Of a stretch of 64,000 bases of DNA, positions 12,062 through 22,541 are shown piece after piece. Origin of the DNA: Thelephora terrestris (taxonomy: Eukaryota > Basidiomycota > Agaricomycetes > Thelephorales > Thelephoraceae); the NCBI GenBank assembly GCA_015956445.1, contig WIUZ02000017.1, positions 434,001-498,000 on the forward strand, written 5' to 3'. The notes beneath the pieces were generated by a model. It worked only from the letters and a program-made list of their open reading frames with translations, was not told where the DNA came from and ran no database searches. How positions within the stretch are numbered: the first letter of the stretch is position 1; each line of letters opens with the position of its first letter. Both the position numbers and the translations under genes were made by a program.

Positions 12062-13065
12062 TCAGATGATACCCTCCGACCTGAGAGCACCGATGATCAA
12101 GTACGCTGACCGTCGGTCTCTCTCTACTCCAACCCAATCCCCCGGTTTGAACATAGTCTCTTCGTCCTCACCCGATGCCCAGATGTCATCCTCCGAATCC
12201 TCCTTCTTTTCGACATTTTCCCCCTCTTCATTTTCGTAGAAGATCACTTCAGCCCACTCGAAATCGCTGACCGTTACTGCAAGAGTTTTCGCCCCCGGAA
12301 TTTGAGGAAGCACGGAAGTCAACAAATTCGTTACCATTTCCGAGGTATTGTCCCCTAGTAGAACGGTCACTGTGGGTAAGGGGAGGTACTCTGCCTATTC
12401 AATCCCGTCAGATGAGAACAAAGGCGCTCTGTCCTAGGGAATTACCTCAAGGAGTATACCCTTGACCGCCCCGGTAGACGTTATGACGTTCCCAACGCGC
12501 ACCATCCAATCTGTGCCGATAGAAAATATGCTGCCTTTGATCGTCAACTGAGGTCCTGTCGTCTGCCCTCTCACAGACCCCCACCGGGCACGCAGGAGGC
12601 TCAGGAGCTGTTCCAGCGCGCCGGGCGGAGAAAGCGTAATATACGTGCTCTTCAGGTGAGTGGGTTTCGTAGCCAAAGAAAGCGTTTGAAGATCGTATCG
12701 TCCGGGTGAAATGGGGTCGTCGAGTAACACAAACACGTTTTCGCCCATCGTGAATGTGGCCATGGTGCGTTCGGCGGGGAGGTTCAGACTCGGTTCGTTG
12801 TTGAAAGTTGACCGGTAAGATCGGATTCCGACTTGCCATTCCCCCTTGTACTGGCCCTGCCCGGTTCGAAGCGTAAACATCGGATGAGAAGTTCGCAGCA
12901 GGAGAAATAATCAACGGACATGATAATTTCGAACGATGTTTTCGGAAATGAGATTCAAGCCTGTAGTGGGAGCATCAATCCAACGGGCGAGTCTGTCCTA
13001 TAAATCTGAATAAAAAACACGGAATTTGTGGGGGAGAAGGGATGGTCGCACCCAGTGAAGCCCAT
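12062..13065 (-). CDS. MED20: Mediator complex subunit 20
   Basis: Head-module subunit of Mediator with a TBP-like fold, acting at RNA polymerase II promoters. Four exons (13065-13052, 12992-12920, 12856-12446, 12388-12062) give about 274 aa. A 14-nt first exon supplies MGFTG, and exon 2 supplies LARWIDAPTTGLNLI and IVRNYH. Exon 3 contains GEWQVGIRSYRS, TFTMGENVFVLLDDP and GTDWMVRVGNV. Exon 4 contains the second TBP-like half (TVTVLLGDNTSEMV, DFEWAEV). The donors GTGCGA and GTCCGT of the first two introns are weak but restore the conserved N-terminus. The gene is divergent from ORC4 across 155 bp. Confidence 0.85.
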
Positions 13066-13220
13066 CTGGGTGTGGGAAAAGATGAGAGTGACCTCACATG
13101 ATCGCGACGCGTCGAACTCAATTATTAAGTTCTCACAACACCCATCACGTCGCGACTCTTTGGGACTCTTGTTATCTCACTGCGTCGCCGCAACCGCGCA
13201 CTGCGACTTCTTGACTTACA
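13066..13220. promoter_or_regulatory. Bidirectional MED20/ORC4 promoter with MluI cell-cycle box
   Basis: The whole upstream space of two divergent genes is 155 bp. It contains the palindrome GACGCGTC at 13106-13113, whose ACGCGT core (13107-13112) is the MCB bound by MBF/SBF in G1/S genes of ascomycete yeasts. It lies about 110 bp upstream of the ORC4 ATG. A related tcgcgac motif recurs near 13150. The presence of the motif is seen directly; its use here is inference. Confidence 0.5.
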
Positions 13221-15810
13221 ATGCCTCCCAAACGGAAAGCTCCCGCGGAGCCTCTGCCGTCTGAACCTTCCCGTCGTAAACTCCGATCGGATGGTCCAGT
13301 AACACCAGCGAAACCACCCCAGAAATCCCGGGCTACCGCGCGGACGACCCGACGCGCTGCTGTGGGCGTGGAACCAGGGACTGAAGACTCGGAGCTACCA
13401 GAACCTGCGAAGAAGAAGCCGGAAGCTAGGACAACACGATCTAAGGCTACCACTGGGCCATCCAAGACTGTGAGGGCTCCGCGGAAGGGGGCAGCCAAGG
13501 AGGCTACCGCTGTGCCCACGAAGGTTGATCCCACAACGGAAGTGGAGACTACCGAGGCTCCTAAGAGACGGGGTGCACCACCTGGTGTACGACATTTGGT
13601 GGTGGAAGAAAAGGCAATTCAGGCGAAACTGCCGCTGAAGAAATCTTCGACGAAACTTCCTTCTACCAAGCCTCCTTCCACCCGAACGACCACTCGCACG
13701 GCCAAGGCCGGTCCCTCCAAGCCGACCACCAAGACCACAAGGTCGCGCACGACGAAGAAGAGTGTCCCTACACTAGTCGAGGAAGACGAGGTTGAGCCGG
13801 AAGAAAGAAACAAGGAACCATCCCCGAAGCCAGCCCCACCCAGGCCCACTACTCCAGTTCGGCAGAGGATAATCATGGACGCTGTGGAAATCGTAACACC
13901 AAGTAGACCCCGCCACCCGTTTGCTTCGAACCAGAATACCCCCATACACCCCAGACCTAGCCCGATGAAATCGCCTAGCATACACCCCCATGTAATCCCT
14001 GTCGGGCCCACTACTCCTTCCCGTCCTCGTGCCCTCCCACCAACTTCCCCAGGAAAGCGACGCCGAAATGAGCGGTCTCCATCTCCAGAACCTCCCCGAT
14101 TACCCTCCCCGTCGAAGCGGACCGTGCGATCTGGTGCTTTTACAACCCCCGGAACGACGAGGATCGCTAAATTGCCAGCGCATTACCACCCATGTCTACA
14201 GGCGCAGAAGCGGGCTATTATGGCTGCCCTTAGTAATCCGCCTGACATCGATATGGAGGGTGACCAGGGAGAAACTCCCCCAGCCAACGAGTTGGCGTTT
14301 GATGATTTGTGTGACTTGTTGACCGGGAGTGTCGTTCGCGGCGAAGGGAACAGTTGCTTAGTTATTGGACCACGAGGAAGCGGGAAGACTCGGGTACGTT
14401 GATACAGCTCATTTCTTCGCTGACCATACTCACCGCTAGATCACGTCAGCTGGTAGATCGAGCGTTATCCCAAGTCTCAAATGATGTCTCCCCGATCGTC
14501 ATTCGATTGTCTGGAGATATACAACGGAATGATCGGCTCGCAATTCGGGAAATCGCTTGGCAGCTCTCACACCAAACGGGTAAACAGATTACTGTCGGGG
14601 ACGAAGAAGACAGCGACAATCCGGACATCAATGAAGATGAAATGGAACAACAGGGCACGGCCTCCCTACCCCCTCCAGCTTATTTGCCCTCGTTGATATC
14701 AACTCTACCGAGTCAACCTAAGCCAGTGGTGGTCATTTTGGATGCCTTCGATGAATTTGCGCTTCACGGCCGCCAGGCCCTACTCTATTGCCTCCTTGAT
14801 ACCGTGCAGAGTTGCAGAGTGGGGTCGGGGCTGAATGGACTCGCAATCATCGGCGTGACAAACAGAGTGGACACCATCAACCTCCTTGAGAAACGGGTGA
14901 AGAGTCGATTCTCTGGGAGGATGCTGCGAACTGCTGGTCCGAGGAACGTGAAAGATTGGTGGAAGTTAACTGGTGCGATTCTGACGGTGCCACTTGGCAA
15001 GGTAGACGATGTTGATGGATGGAAGGAGCTGTGGGGTGGGAGCGTGAATAGATTTTTGGAGGAGAGGAGTGTTAAGACGGCATTACATGAGACGTGGGCC
15101 TTGGTGAAGGATGTCAGGATGCTGACGAGGATCTTGGTGAGTCCCCTCAATCCACGCCTTTGTGCGTTGTCAAAGCGGTGGGACTGATTGTTGGATGATT
15201 TGAAGACTACTCCGGTGCTAATGCTGTCGCCGGCCTCTCCATTCCTCACCTCAGCAAGCCTTTTGAACTCGATCACTGAGCAGCGGTGTCCGGTCGGGAA
15301 CTCTTTCCTCACATGTAAGTTCAAAAGTTTCATAGCCACTATCGAATCAGCGATTCATCGATTATGATTAGCCCTTCCTTACCCCGCCATCTGCCTCCTG
15401 ATCGCATCTGTCCATACCCGAACTGCCGGTCACGACACATTCACGTTCGAGATGCTCCATCAGTTGTTCAGGGACCAGGTACGACTGTCAATAGTGGCGC
15501 CCGTCCAAATCGAAGGCGGAGGTTCGATAGGAATGGTCAAGTGCGGCCGGCAAGTTATGATGGGGGTGAGTTTCAAAAATACTTTCTCGGCTGCCTTCGC
15601 TCAGATTTCGTGATTAATGCGTAGGCTTTTGAGCACCTAGTGAGCGTAAGGGTGTTCGTTGGCGTGGCTGCGGCGTCTTCGATGGTTGCGAAGGAGTTTG
15701 TGAAGTATCGGTCGAATGTGGACAGGGAGGAGGTGAAAAAGACGGTTGAGAAGCTCGGGACGATGAGTTTGAAGAAATGGTTAGGAAAGTCTCAACAAGT
15801 TCACAATTGA
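13221..15810 (+). CDS. ORC4: Origin recognition complex subunit 4
   Basis: AAA+ subunit of ORC, which loads the MCM helicase at replication origins. Five exons (13221-14393, 14450-15136, 15206-15314, 15372-15565, 15625-15810) give about 782 aa. Residues 1 to about 310 are basic, proline-rich and S/T-P-rich low complexity. The Walker A motif GPRGSGKT is near residue 385, and Walker B (VVVILDAFDEFA) is near 483. LAIIGVTNRVDTINLLEKRV and VKSRFSGRML (sensor 1 and arginine-finger region) follow. The C-terminus has the ORC4 winged-helix region (CLLIASVHTRT, FEMLHQLFRDQV, EHLVSVRVFVGVA). The N-terminal extension recalls that of S. pombe Orc4, although I do not see canonical AT-hook RGRP cores. A broken copy of its exons 3-4 lies at 16660-17012. 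Confidence 0.93.
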
Positions 15811-15954
15811 TTCCGAGGTCGAAATACATTGCATTACATAAACTCATTCGTGGCCCCCCTTGTTCTCAGCAACGCTGTGGATTGGATAAACTCTGTTACA
15901 CTGCTTCTTTACTTCATTTGGAACCCTTGGTACACCCGTCATTCGTATACGATC

Positions 15955-16510
15955 CTACTTTTGGTAGTTGTTGACTTCGACGACCTCAGTGTAACGGTTC
16001 TCAGCCCTCTCCTTGGCTGTGCAACTGATCAGCGCAAATTCTTAGTACGACCAGGGAAGGACAAACCATGTTTCTTCGCCTTCTGCTTGTCGATGAAGTC
16101 GAGCTACGAGTGTGAATTAGAAGGGTGATCGCGACGAGATCTTGGCTACTCATACCCCCCTGCTCTCGACCTCGTGGTCGATGAAGGCGCCGGCGAATCC
16201 AGCCCTGGAGGAACAGCGTAGCTTAGCATAGTGCGATGGCGTAGATCGTTGAAAGATGACGACTTACAGAAGTTCTTTGGCCTTGGCATGGTTTTGGGGC
16301 TTGCCGTTCTTTTCGCACCATTTCTCGTATTCGTGAGCGGCGGCGAAGGCTGCAGCCCCGCTCAAAAGCTCGTGAGAGACCTCGGCTTTGTGCTTGCCCT
16401 GGTACTGAAGATGGGTGTGATGAGAGATCGCCCAAATTCGGGGATTTGGGGAGTATAGATACCTCATTGTGGAGGTCTTTCTCCTCGTTGAAGTGGTTGA
16501 ACAATCCCAT
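15955..16510 (-). CDS. CipC-like protein, DUF3759, copy 1
   Basis: Five exons (16510-16463, 16404-16268, 16204-16156, 16103-16067, 16016-15955) encode about 110 aa. The sequence starts MGLFNHFNEEKDLHNE. It continues with the family core HKAEVSHELLSGAAAFAAAH, NGKPQNHAKAKELLAGF, AGAFIDHEVESRG and LDFIDKQKAKKHAKERA. It matches the fungal CipC family, first described as concanamycin-induced in Aspergillus. The biochemical role is unknown; homologs are often stress- or virulence-associated. It is small, soluble and without a signal peptide. Copy 2 (17179-17748) has the same five-exon structure. The 3' end lies 145 bp from ORC4, converging. Confidence 0.88.
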
Positions 16511-16589
16511 GGCGGTAGATGTAAGAGATGGATGGATGCAGAGAGAGATGCGGGTGTAGATAGAGAGATGAGATAAAGCCCGAGGCGGT

Positions 16590-16660
16590 TCTTATACCTT
16601 TGGGGTCGCCAAGCATACTAAAAATACCAAGACGGTCCGATGGCAGTGATGGAATATCTA
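16590..16660 (-). promoter_or_regulatory. CipC copy 1 promoter: TATA box and shared element
   Basis: On the minus strand a TATA-like ggtataag (16591-16598) lies about 80 bp upstream of the copy 1 ATG. It is followed upstream by a block read on the plus strand as tactaaaaatacc (16617-16629) and acggtccgatg. The same TATA and block occur in the same order upstream of copy 2. This shows that promoter sequence was duplicated along with the gene, or is conserved for co-regulation. Confidence 0.55.
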
Positions 16661-17012
16661 GAAATGCCGGCTGGCAGTTCGGGCATGGACCGATGTGATT
16701 GAGAGACAGACGGCAGGGTAAGGAAATGCTGATCGTAATCGATTAATCGACGAATCGCTGATTTGATGTGGCTGTGAGCCTAGGTTCGTTCTAAACCCCC
16801 TCCCCTCGGTGAACTTCGGCCTGCGGCCTACAGCTGGGCTCGGCACAAGCCCGGGCTTGTGCCGAGCCTAGCTGTGAGCCTGATGATACGTGTGAGGAAA
16901 GAGTTCCCACCGGACGCGGCTACTCAGTGACCCGGTTCAAAAGTCTTGCTGGAGTGTGGAATGGAGAGGCCGGTGACAGCATTAACACCGGAGTAGCTAT
17001 CTTGAAAAGATC
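16660..17012 (-). pseudogene. ORC4 fragment (exon 3, intron, exon 4), broken
   Basis: Read on the minus strand, about 17012-16885 matches ORC4 exon 3 (actccggtgttaatgctgtc against actccggtgctaatgctgtc, continuing through gggaactctttcctcaca). About 16765-16665 matches the end of the next intron and exon 4 (aatcagcgattcgtcgatta, then tttccttaccctgccgtctg and gtccatgcccgaactgcca). The copy has an in-frame stop (cactgagtag) and small indels. It also has a 100-bp insertion in the intron remnant. It is inverted relative to ORC4 and lies between the two CipC genes. Confidence 0.85.
16771..16881. repeat. 100-bp insertion with 44-bp palindrome, flanked by 11-bp direct repeats
   Basis: The 11-mer gctgtgagcct occurs at 16771-16781 and again at 16871-16881. 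Between the repeats lies a near-perfect palindrome at 16831-16874: 22-bp arms with one mismatch, and a central perfect core from gctcggcacaag to cttgtgccgagc. The insertion sits inside the intron part of the ORC4 fragment, and the intact ORC4 intron lacks it. The layout of a target-site-like duplication around a foldback sequence suggests a very small non-autonomous element. Confidence 0.6.
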
Positions 17013-17178
17013 CGAATTGATTCTGTGGGCCGAGATTACTGTACTTCGAACACGTTTACCATGAACTCTCTCGTGATCTGAACAATACTGTAGATTGTAT
17101 ATATTCTGTTACACTGCCATTGTTTACTTCATTTTTAGAGAACTTGTGTGCACCCGCCCTTCGCATGAACGTATTCGT

Positions 17179-17748
17179 CTAGTTGTATTCGTCGACCTCG
17201 ACGACGTCGTAACGTTCCTTCGCCCTCTTCTCGGCTGCAGTGCAACCAGTCAGCGCGAATTCCTAGTACAACAAGGGGTAGAAAGAAAAAGACAAACCTT
17301 CATGCTTTGCCTTCTGTTTGTCGATGAAGTCGAGCTGCGAGTGTGTGAATTAGAAGAGATAATGAGACGATGTCTGTGCAACGTACCCCCCTGCTCTCGA
17401 CCTCGTGGTCGATGAAGGCGGCACTGAATCCAGCCCTGGAGAAGTAGCATAGGTGAGCATAGTGCGATGGCGTAGATCGTTGATGGATGGCGACTTACAG
17501 GAGTTCTTTGGCCTTGGCGTGGCTTTGGGGCTTGCCGTTCCTTTCACAGTACTTCTCGTACTCGTGAGCGGCAGCGAAGGCAGCAGCTCCGCTCAGAAGC
17601 TCGTGAGAGACCTCAGATTTGTGCTTCGCCTGACCGAACTGGAAGGTAGATGGAATGTGATCAGAAGGAGATCCAGAGTCGATGATTGGAGGGAAGGTAC
17701 CTCGTTGAAAGCTTGGCTCTCATCAGATTCGTGGTGGAACAATCCCAT
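17179..17748 (-). CDS. CipC-like protein, DUF3759, copy 2
   Basis: Five exons (17748-17701, 17638-17499, 17435-17387, 17334-17298, 17234-17179) encode about 109 aa: MGLFHHESDESQAFNE, HKSEVSHELLSGAAAFAAAH, NGKPQSHAKAKELLAGF, SAAFIDHEVESRG, LDFIDKQKAKHEAEKRAKER. Exons 1, 3 and 4 are exactly the same length as in copy 1 (48, 49 and 37 nt), so the pair is a tandem duplication. The divergence is mainly in the N-terminal exon and the C-terminal tail. Molecular function is unknown. Confidence 0.88.
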
Positions 17749-17846
17749 GGCGATGAAAGATATAGAAGGTGGATGGATACAAATAGATTGGCTGATAGAG
17801 AAGATGTGGATGCGGACAGGGAGATGGGATAAATTCCAAGGGGGTA

Positions 17847-17915
17847 CTTATACCCTCGCGGTTGCAGAGTGTACTAAAAATACTCCAACGGTCAGATGAC
17901 ATTGATGCAATGGCT
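17847..17915 (-). promoter_or_regulatory. CipC copy 2 promoter: TATA box and shared element
   Basis: The minus strand carries ggtataag within 17847-17855, about 100 bp upstream of the ATG. Further upstream, read on the plus strand, are tactaaaaatactcc (from 17872) and acggtcagatg. These match the block upstream of copy 1 in order and spacing. Confidence 0.5.
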
Positions 17916-18577
17916 GACACAGTGACAGAACGATTGCGCAAGTCCCATCCCCAACGTTCCTAGGCCGAGTTAGGATATGGTGACCGCGGCGCCGGCGAAC
18001 TAGAGTGAATGGGGAGTACTCCGAACTCCCATGAGAATTCCTTTGCTATGGCATGATGAAACGATAGCTTCTGAAGAGTCGTCGCCGAGAAACCCCGGGA
18101 AAGTACGTACCCCATAACACAGGACGGGAGATTAGATTGATCTGCTGTTCCACCCTCGTTCGGGTCTGCCTTCTGGGGGCGAGATGTTCGTGAGAGCTCA
18201 CCGCTTTCTTGGGTTGCCGTCCCCCAAATCAGAAGCCTCCTTTGAGCTATAAAGGTGGGTTCTAGTCCATGCTTATCCGTCTAGATTTCCAATGGCAAGA
18301 TCGCTCGCCGGCGTCGTCATCAGCGATAATAATCAGTCTCACGCCTCCCCCACGAGCACACGAATACAAGCCTGCATTCTCCACAAATCATTATGAGTGC
18401 GCCCATGAGAGACTCCCCCCAGCGTCATCATGATCATCTGCTGTTCAAGTGATCGCGGATAAGCGCAAACCGATCGGTGGCAAGGATAATTCACGTGATC
18501 CGATTTTTGGGGCGGCGCAAGTGCGGCTTGTCCCCGTTCTAGTGACCCGAACACTCAAACCACCCTCTTGTTCCACG
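17916..18577. other. Divergent intergenic region between CipC copy 2 and the lipase gene
   Basis: I see no conserved coding sequence. The region serves as upstream DNA for both flanking genes. No convincing paired motif was noted beyond the CipC promoter block. Confidence 0.4.
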
Positions 18578-21500
18578 ATGCCGACCGGGTCATCGCCCGG
18601 AAAGGGCGCAAATACCCTCGAAGAACTCCTGAGTGCAGACTATGTCAACGAATCGTGCGTTTTTGGGGTCGTAAACTCGATGATTGCACATCACTAAGTT
18701 GGATGGGGCCGCAACTACACTCAGACACATGGAGACATATGCTCATTTTTTGAGCATGGCCGATAGCGAAATCAACGAAGTGTTATCACCTGTGGTACAA
18801 CCTGACACACCCCTGCTAGAACCCCGTCGGTTTCGAAAGGTTTCTGCCCTATCGGACTTCGCACCAGTCAATTTGAAAGTCCGGAAGTATGTCATCCGCC
18901 TCAGACCTGGAGCCGGGGTTGACAATCGGATCGTTTTAAAGGAGAAAGCGTGGGGAGCGAACCGACGAACGAAGACAGGAGCTGCTGTATCTTCTTGTTC
19001 GGTGGCCTTTGCTAGTGCGTCTTGCCCGCCACTTGAGATACATGTGCCTGAACTTACCCGCATCCTTACCGCTAGTTCTTAATATTTGTGATCATTCTTG
19101 CCGAGTTTGGGTTCTACGTCTTCATACGCCAGATCGTCAACGCCAAGGAGTGGCTGTCTGCTTGTAGGCCTCCTTCCGTTATCATTCGTCCATCGCCGGA
19201 TCTTAAACTTACATGTAGGGAGGGGCAGGAAAGGCCTTCTACGTGTTCAACTTCGAGGGGCCAAGACATACCAAGTGAGATTAGTGCCCTTACAACGAGT
19301 TTGCCTAACTTGTACAGGAATGGAAAGACGTGGCTCAGACGCTCGATGAATACCTTAAATTCGATGCCTGGAAGGCGGTCGACGAAGACAATCTTTATGA
19401 TTGGAAACTCATAAGCAAAGTGCGACGCTCTCTAAAGGCACTTCGCGAGAAAAACGATGTAAGAGGGCTGTTGGGCGTTTTGGAGATGTGTGTGAGGGAT
19501 AACTTTGGGGGAGTGGAGTCCTCAAGGTACTTTACGTTCATTACGTCCGAAGCCGAACATGCCCTTATCTCATATTTTGACAGGCTGTACAGCGAGGTGC
19601 GTTGAGGCATGCAGAAACTACTGGAACGGAAATTAACATGGATCCAAAGACCTTCTATGGTACTAAATGCTTGATCGAATGTCCGTGGCTTCCCTTTCTC
19701 GCGCACCATATGGCCTATTTTGACAACGCTGCGCAGTATTCACCGATGAGCAAGAGAGGGCCCTTCGTTACATTCGGAAATCGAACGCTATCTCTATCGA
19801 AGAGAAGAAACGATTCTACCGAAGCGTAAACATCAACCTTGGTGCCACAGCCCTTTGCCTATCTGGTGGTGCTTCGTTTGGGTACTGTACGTTTGTCCCG
19901 GGTCCTATCGCTCTCGTTATTGATTCACAGCCTACGCAGATCATTTCGGGGTGGTCAAGGCGTTTCTTGATGCGAACCTCCTTCCGCGTGTCGTATCTGG
20001 TACCTCCGCTGGAGGTTTGGTTGCATCGTTTGCGTGTTGTTACACTGAAGATGAACTTAAGACGCTTTTGGTTCCCGGCCTGGCGGACCGAATTACAGCT
20101 TGTGAAGAGCCATTTAGTGTGTGGTTCAAGAGGTTTTGGACGACAGGTAAGATCTACCCGTCCACGCGGACAAACTGTACCCAAAGTTGCATCTAGGTGC
20201 TAGGTTCGACACCCTGGCATGGGCCAAGAAGGTTTTTGGCGATACCCTGCCAGGTCTGACGCGTCCTGACTTGGGTTAACAGTGTACATTCTTTACCCGC
20301 GGGTCGCTTACATTCAGAGAGGCATACATAAGGACCGGCCGTATCTTGAACATATCTGTTATCCCTGCAGATCGCCACTCGTACGTTTTTGCCCTGTTTG
20401 TCCCTTGACAATGACATTTGAACAAGAACCAAAGGCCGACCAAACTTCTGAACTATATGACCGCTCCGGATTGCGTAATCTGGAGCGCACTTCTCGCTTC
20501 TGCCGCCGTACCTGGTATCCTCAACTCGGTCGTTCTGATGCAGAAGATGAAGGACGGGACGATCACCCCGTGGAGCTGGGGAAGTAAGTTCAGGGACGGC
20601 AGCCTAAGGTTGGCTGCGTTCTCAAGGATAATCTCCCCGTGCTTATGGTCTATAGGGTCGATATCCCGGTACAAGCGTTGAACCTTTACTTCAACGGTCG
20701 GTAGTGCAGTGCGTTCCCATGGACGAACTGCTTAATTTGCGAGACTTTTCCAGTAACCCACCCTATCGTTTCCCAAGTCAACCCCCACGTACACCTATTC
20801 TTCTTTGCTCCTCAAGGGTCCGCGGGGAAGCCGGTTGCCCACAGGAAAGGAAAAGGAAGAGGTAAGTTCACAACACTTCTTGTAACTCGACATTCAATTA
20901 CGTGTTACAGGCTGGCGGGGGAACTTTTTATTGTCCGCAGCAGAGCAGTGGTTGAAACTGGAACTGACCAAGAACTTCAAGGTTTGTGATTCACGCTCTT
21001 CCAATGGTCTCTTCGTTCCACTGATAGGAAGTTGATGGGTAGCTCATTCGTGACTTGGACTTGCTTCCGCAACTGTTAGGCCAGGACTGGTCTAGCGTGT
21101 TCTTGCAACGGTTTGACGGAACTGTGACGTGAGTTCCGATGTTGAGACTCTCTCTGTGGATATCGACCTCAGCTCCCAGGATATGGCCACGAACACGATT
21201 TACGGTGAGTTCCTCCGTGGAGAAACCGGGACAGGATGGCTAAGCGAGTCTTACCCCAGGACTGGTTCCGTATCCTGAGTGATCCAGACCCTCCAGAACT
21301 CGAGCGTATGATGCGCGTGGGCCAGTTGGTTACATGGCCGAAGGTGAGTCTAAGCCCGCAGGACTGTAGCCTGTACTATCAACTATTATCAACTATTTCG
21401 TAGCTTCATATGATCCAGAACCGGCATCGGATCGAGAATGAAGTATTGCTAGGTCGGCAGGCTGTTCGGAGTGTACCACAAAATAAAGACAAGGGCCGCG

Positions 21501-22216
21501 AAGCCGCAAAGCCGCAGTCAGGTCAGCTTCCACAGTCGATTACTGGAACTCGACTCCCCCAAGATGGGACGGATACAGGTCCCGTTCCGACAACCTCTGA
21601 GGCACCCATGTCCATGGATACGGATGCAGAGGACGCCTTCAAGAAGGGTTCTCATTGGTTCTTTAAACGGGATCCTAATCGGTCCGGGTCGTTGACACCT
21701 CGTGACAAGGGGGCAGAGCCAAGGGACTCTAGACACGTCAACGGCGTTGCGACTCAGCCTCCCACCTGGCGTCGTAGCTGGTCATCATTTTTCCATGCAC
21801 AGGGAGCAGATCAAGCCCTCACTACCCCACAGCAAACCGTTGCGGAACCGGCTGAACAACCGGATGAGGCGGTGACACAGAACGTGATGCTTCCATCCAG
21901 TCCCAGCATTTTCAATAGAATCCGACGCAAGTCTGCCCTTTCATCACCATTCAGCACCTTGCGACACACTGCAGCGAGGGTTTCCAGCAGGCCGGGAAGC
22001 GAACGTGGTGCGGAGGACACTCAGGGGATCTGGAGCAGTGATACGTCCTCGGATGAAGACCTACCTTCACCCGAATGGAGGGGATCAAGGCTCCTGCAAT
22101 CCCCGTCGCTTGGCAAGTTTGAAGACATTGACGACATTTCGTTCCTTTCAGCGCCGAACGATGGCCATGCTAGTCAGGACGTGGAGGCAGAAGGCGTTGG
22201 GCCAGGCTCGTGCTGA
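18578..22216 (+). CDS. Patatin-like lipase/phospholipase, TGL3/4/5-SDP1 type
   Basis: Predicted lipid-droplet triacylglycerol lipase. Twenty exons give about 855 aa: 18578-18654, 18725-18886, 18975-19014, 19076-19163, 19219-19274, 19318-19526, 19584-19596, 19650-19680, 19737-19886, 19940-20146, 20197-20231, 20283-20380, 20435-20608, 20656-20696, 20754-20861, 20911-20981, 21043-21128, 21180-21204, 21260-21343, 21404-22216. One hydrophobic segment (FLIFVIILAEFGFYVFI) is near residue 95. A DUF3336-like region follows (EWKDVAQTLDEYLKFD, DNFGGVESSRLYSE). The patatin core has the oxyanion GGASFGYYHFGVVKAF, the nucleophile elbow GTSAGG near residue 292 and the catalytic Asp in RDGSLRVDIPVQAL near 441. 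The last exon is a long S/T/P-rich tail. Exon 7 is only 13 nt. The start at 18578 was chosen because its exon joins in phase to HMETYAHFLSMAD. Confidence 0.9.
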
Positions 22217-22541
22217 TTGTTCGCTGTTTGTGCCACTGCCAGTGGATCGATAGTTCCACTGAAATATACCTGTATATACGTGTATCTTATCTCACAGTGA
22301 GCACTTGTACGGTACCTTACTTGCTTGGTACGGTAAATAATTATGTATCGTCTGGTGTCCGCCCACCCCAGACAACTTTGACGTACACTATCCTGATCGC
22401 TGTGATTGGCTGGATTGTGTGGCAGGAGAACTCACTATTATGAGTAGCCGCCACACTTTTGTGAATTGATACGGGGTATTTAATCTGGGGTAGGTACGAT
22501 GGAAGTTTTGAACCCTCTCCTCGGTACTCTGCACTCTCCCC
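22217..22541. other. Intergenic, no gene seen
   Basis: This is the 3' flank of the lipase gene and the promoter of PUB copy 1. No conserved motif was recognised. Confidence 0.4.

Noticed and set aside
13619-14011. Minus-strand glycine/valine-rich frame opposite ORC4
   Set aside because: It is antisense to the proline- and threonine-rich ORC4 N-terminus. The composition is explained by that, and no splice or start context supports it.
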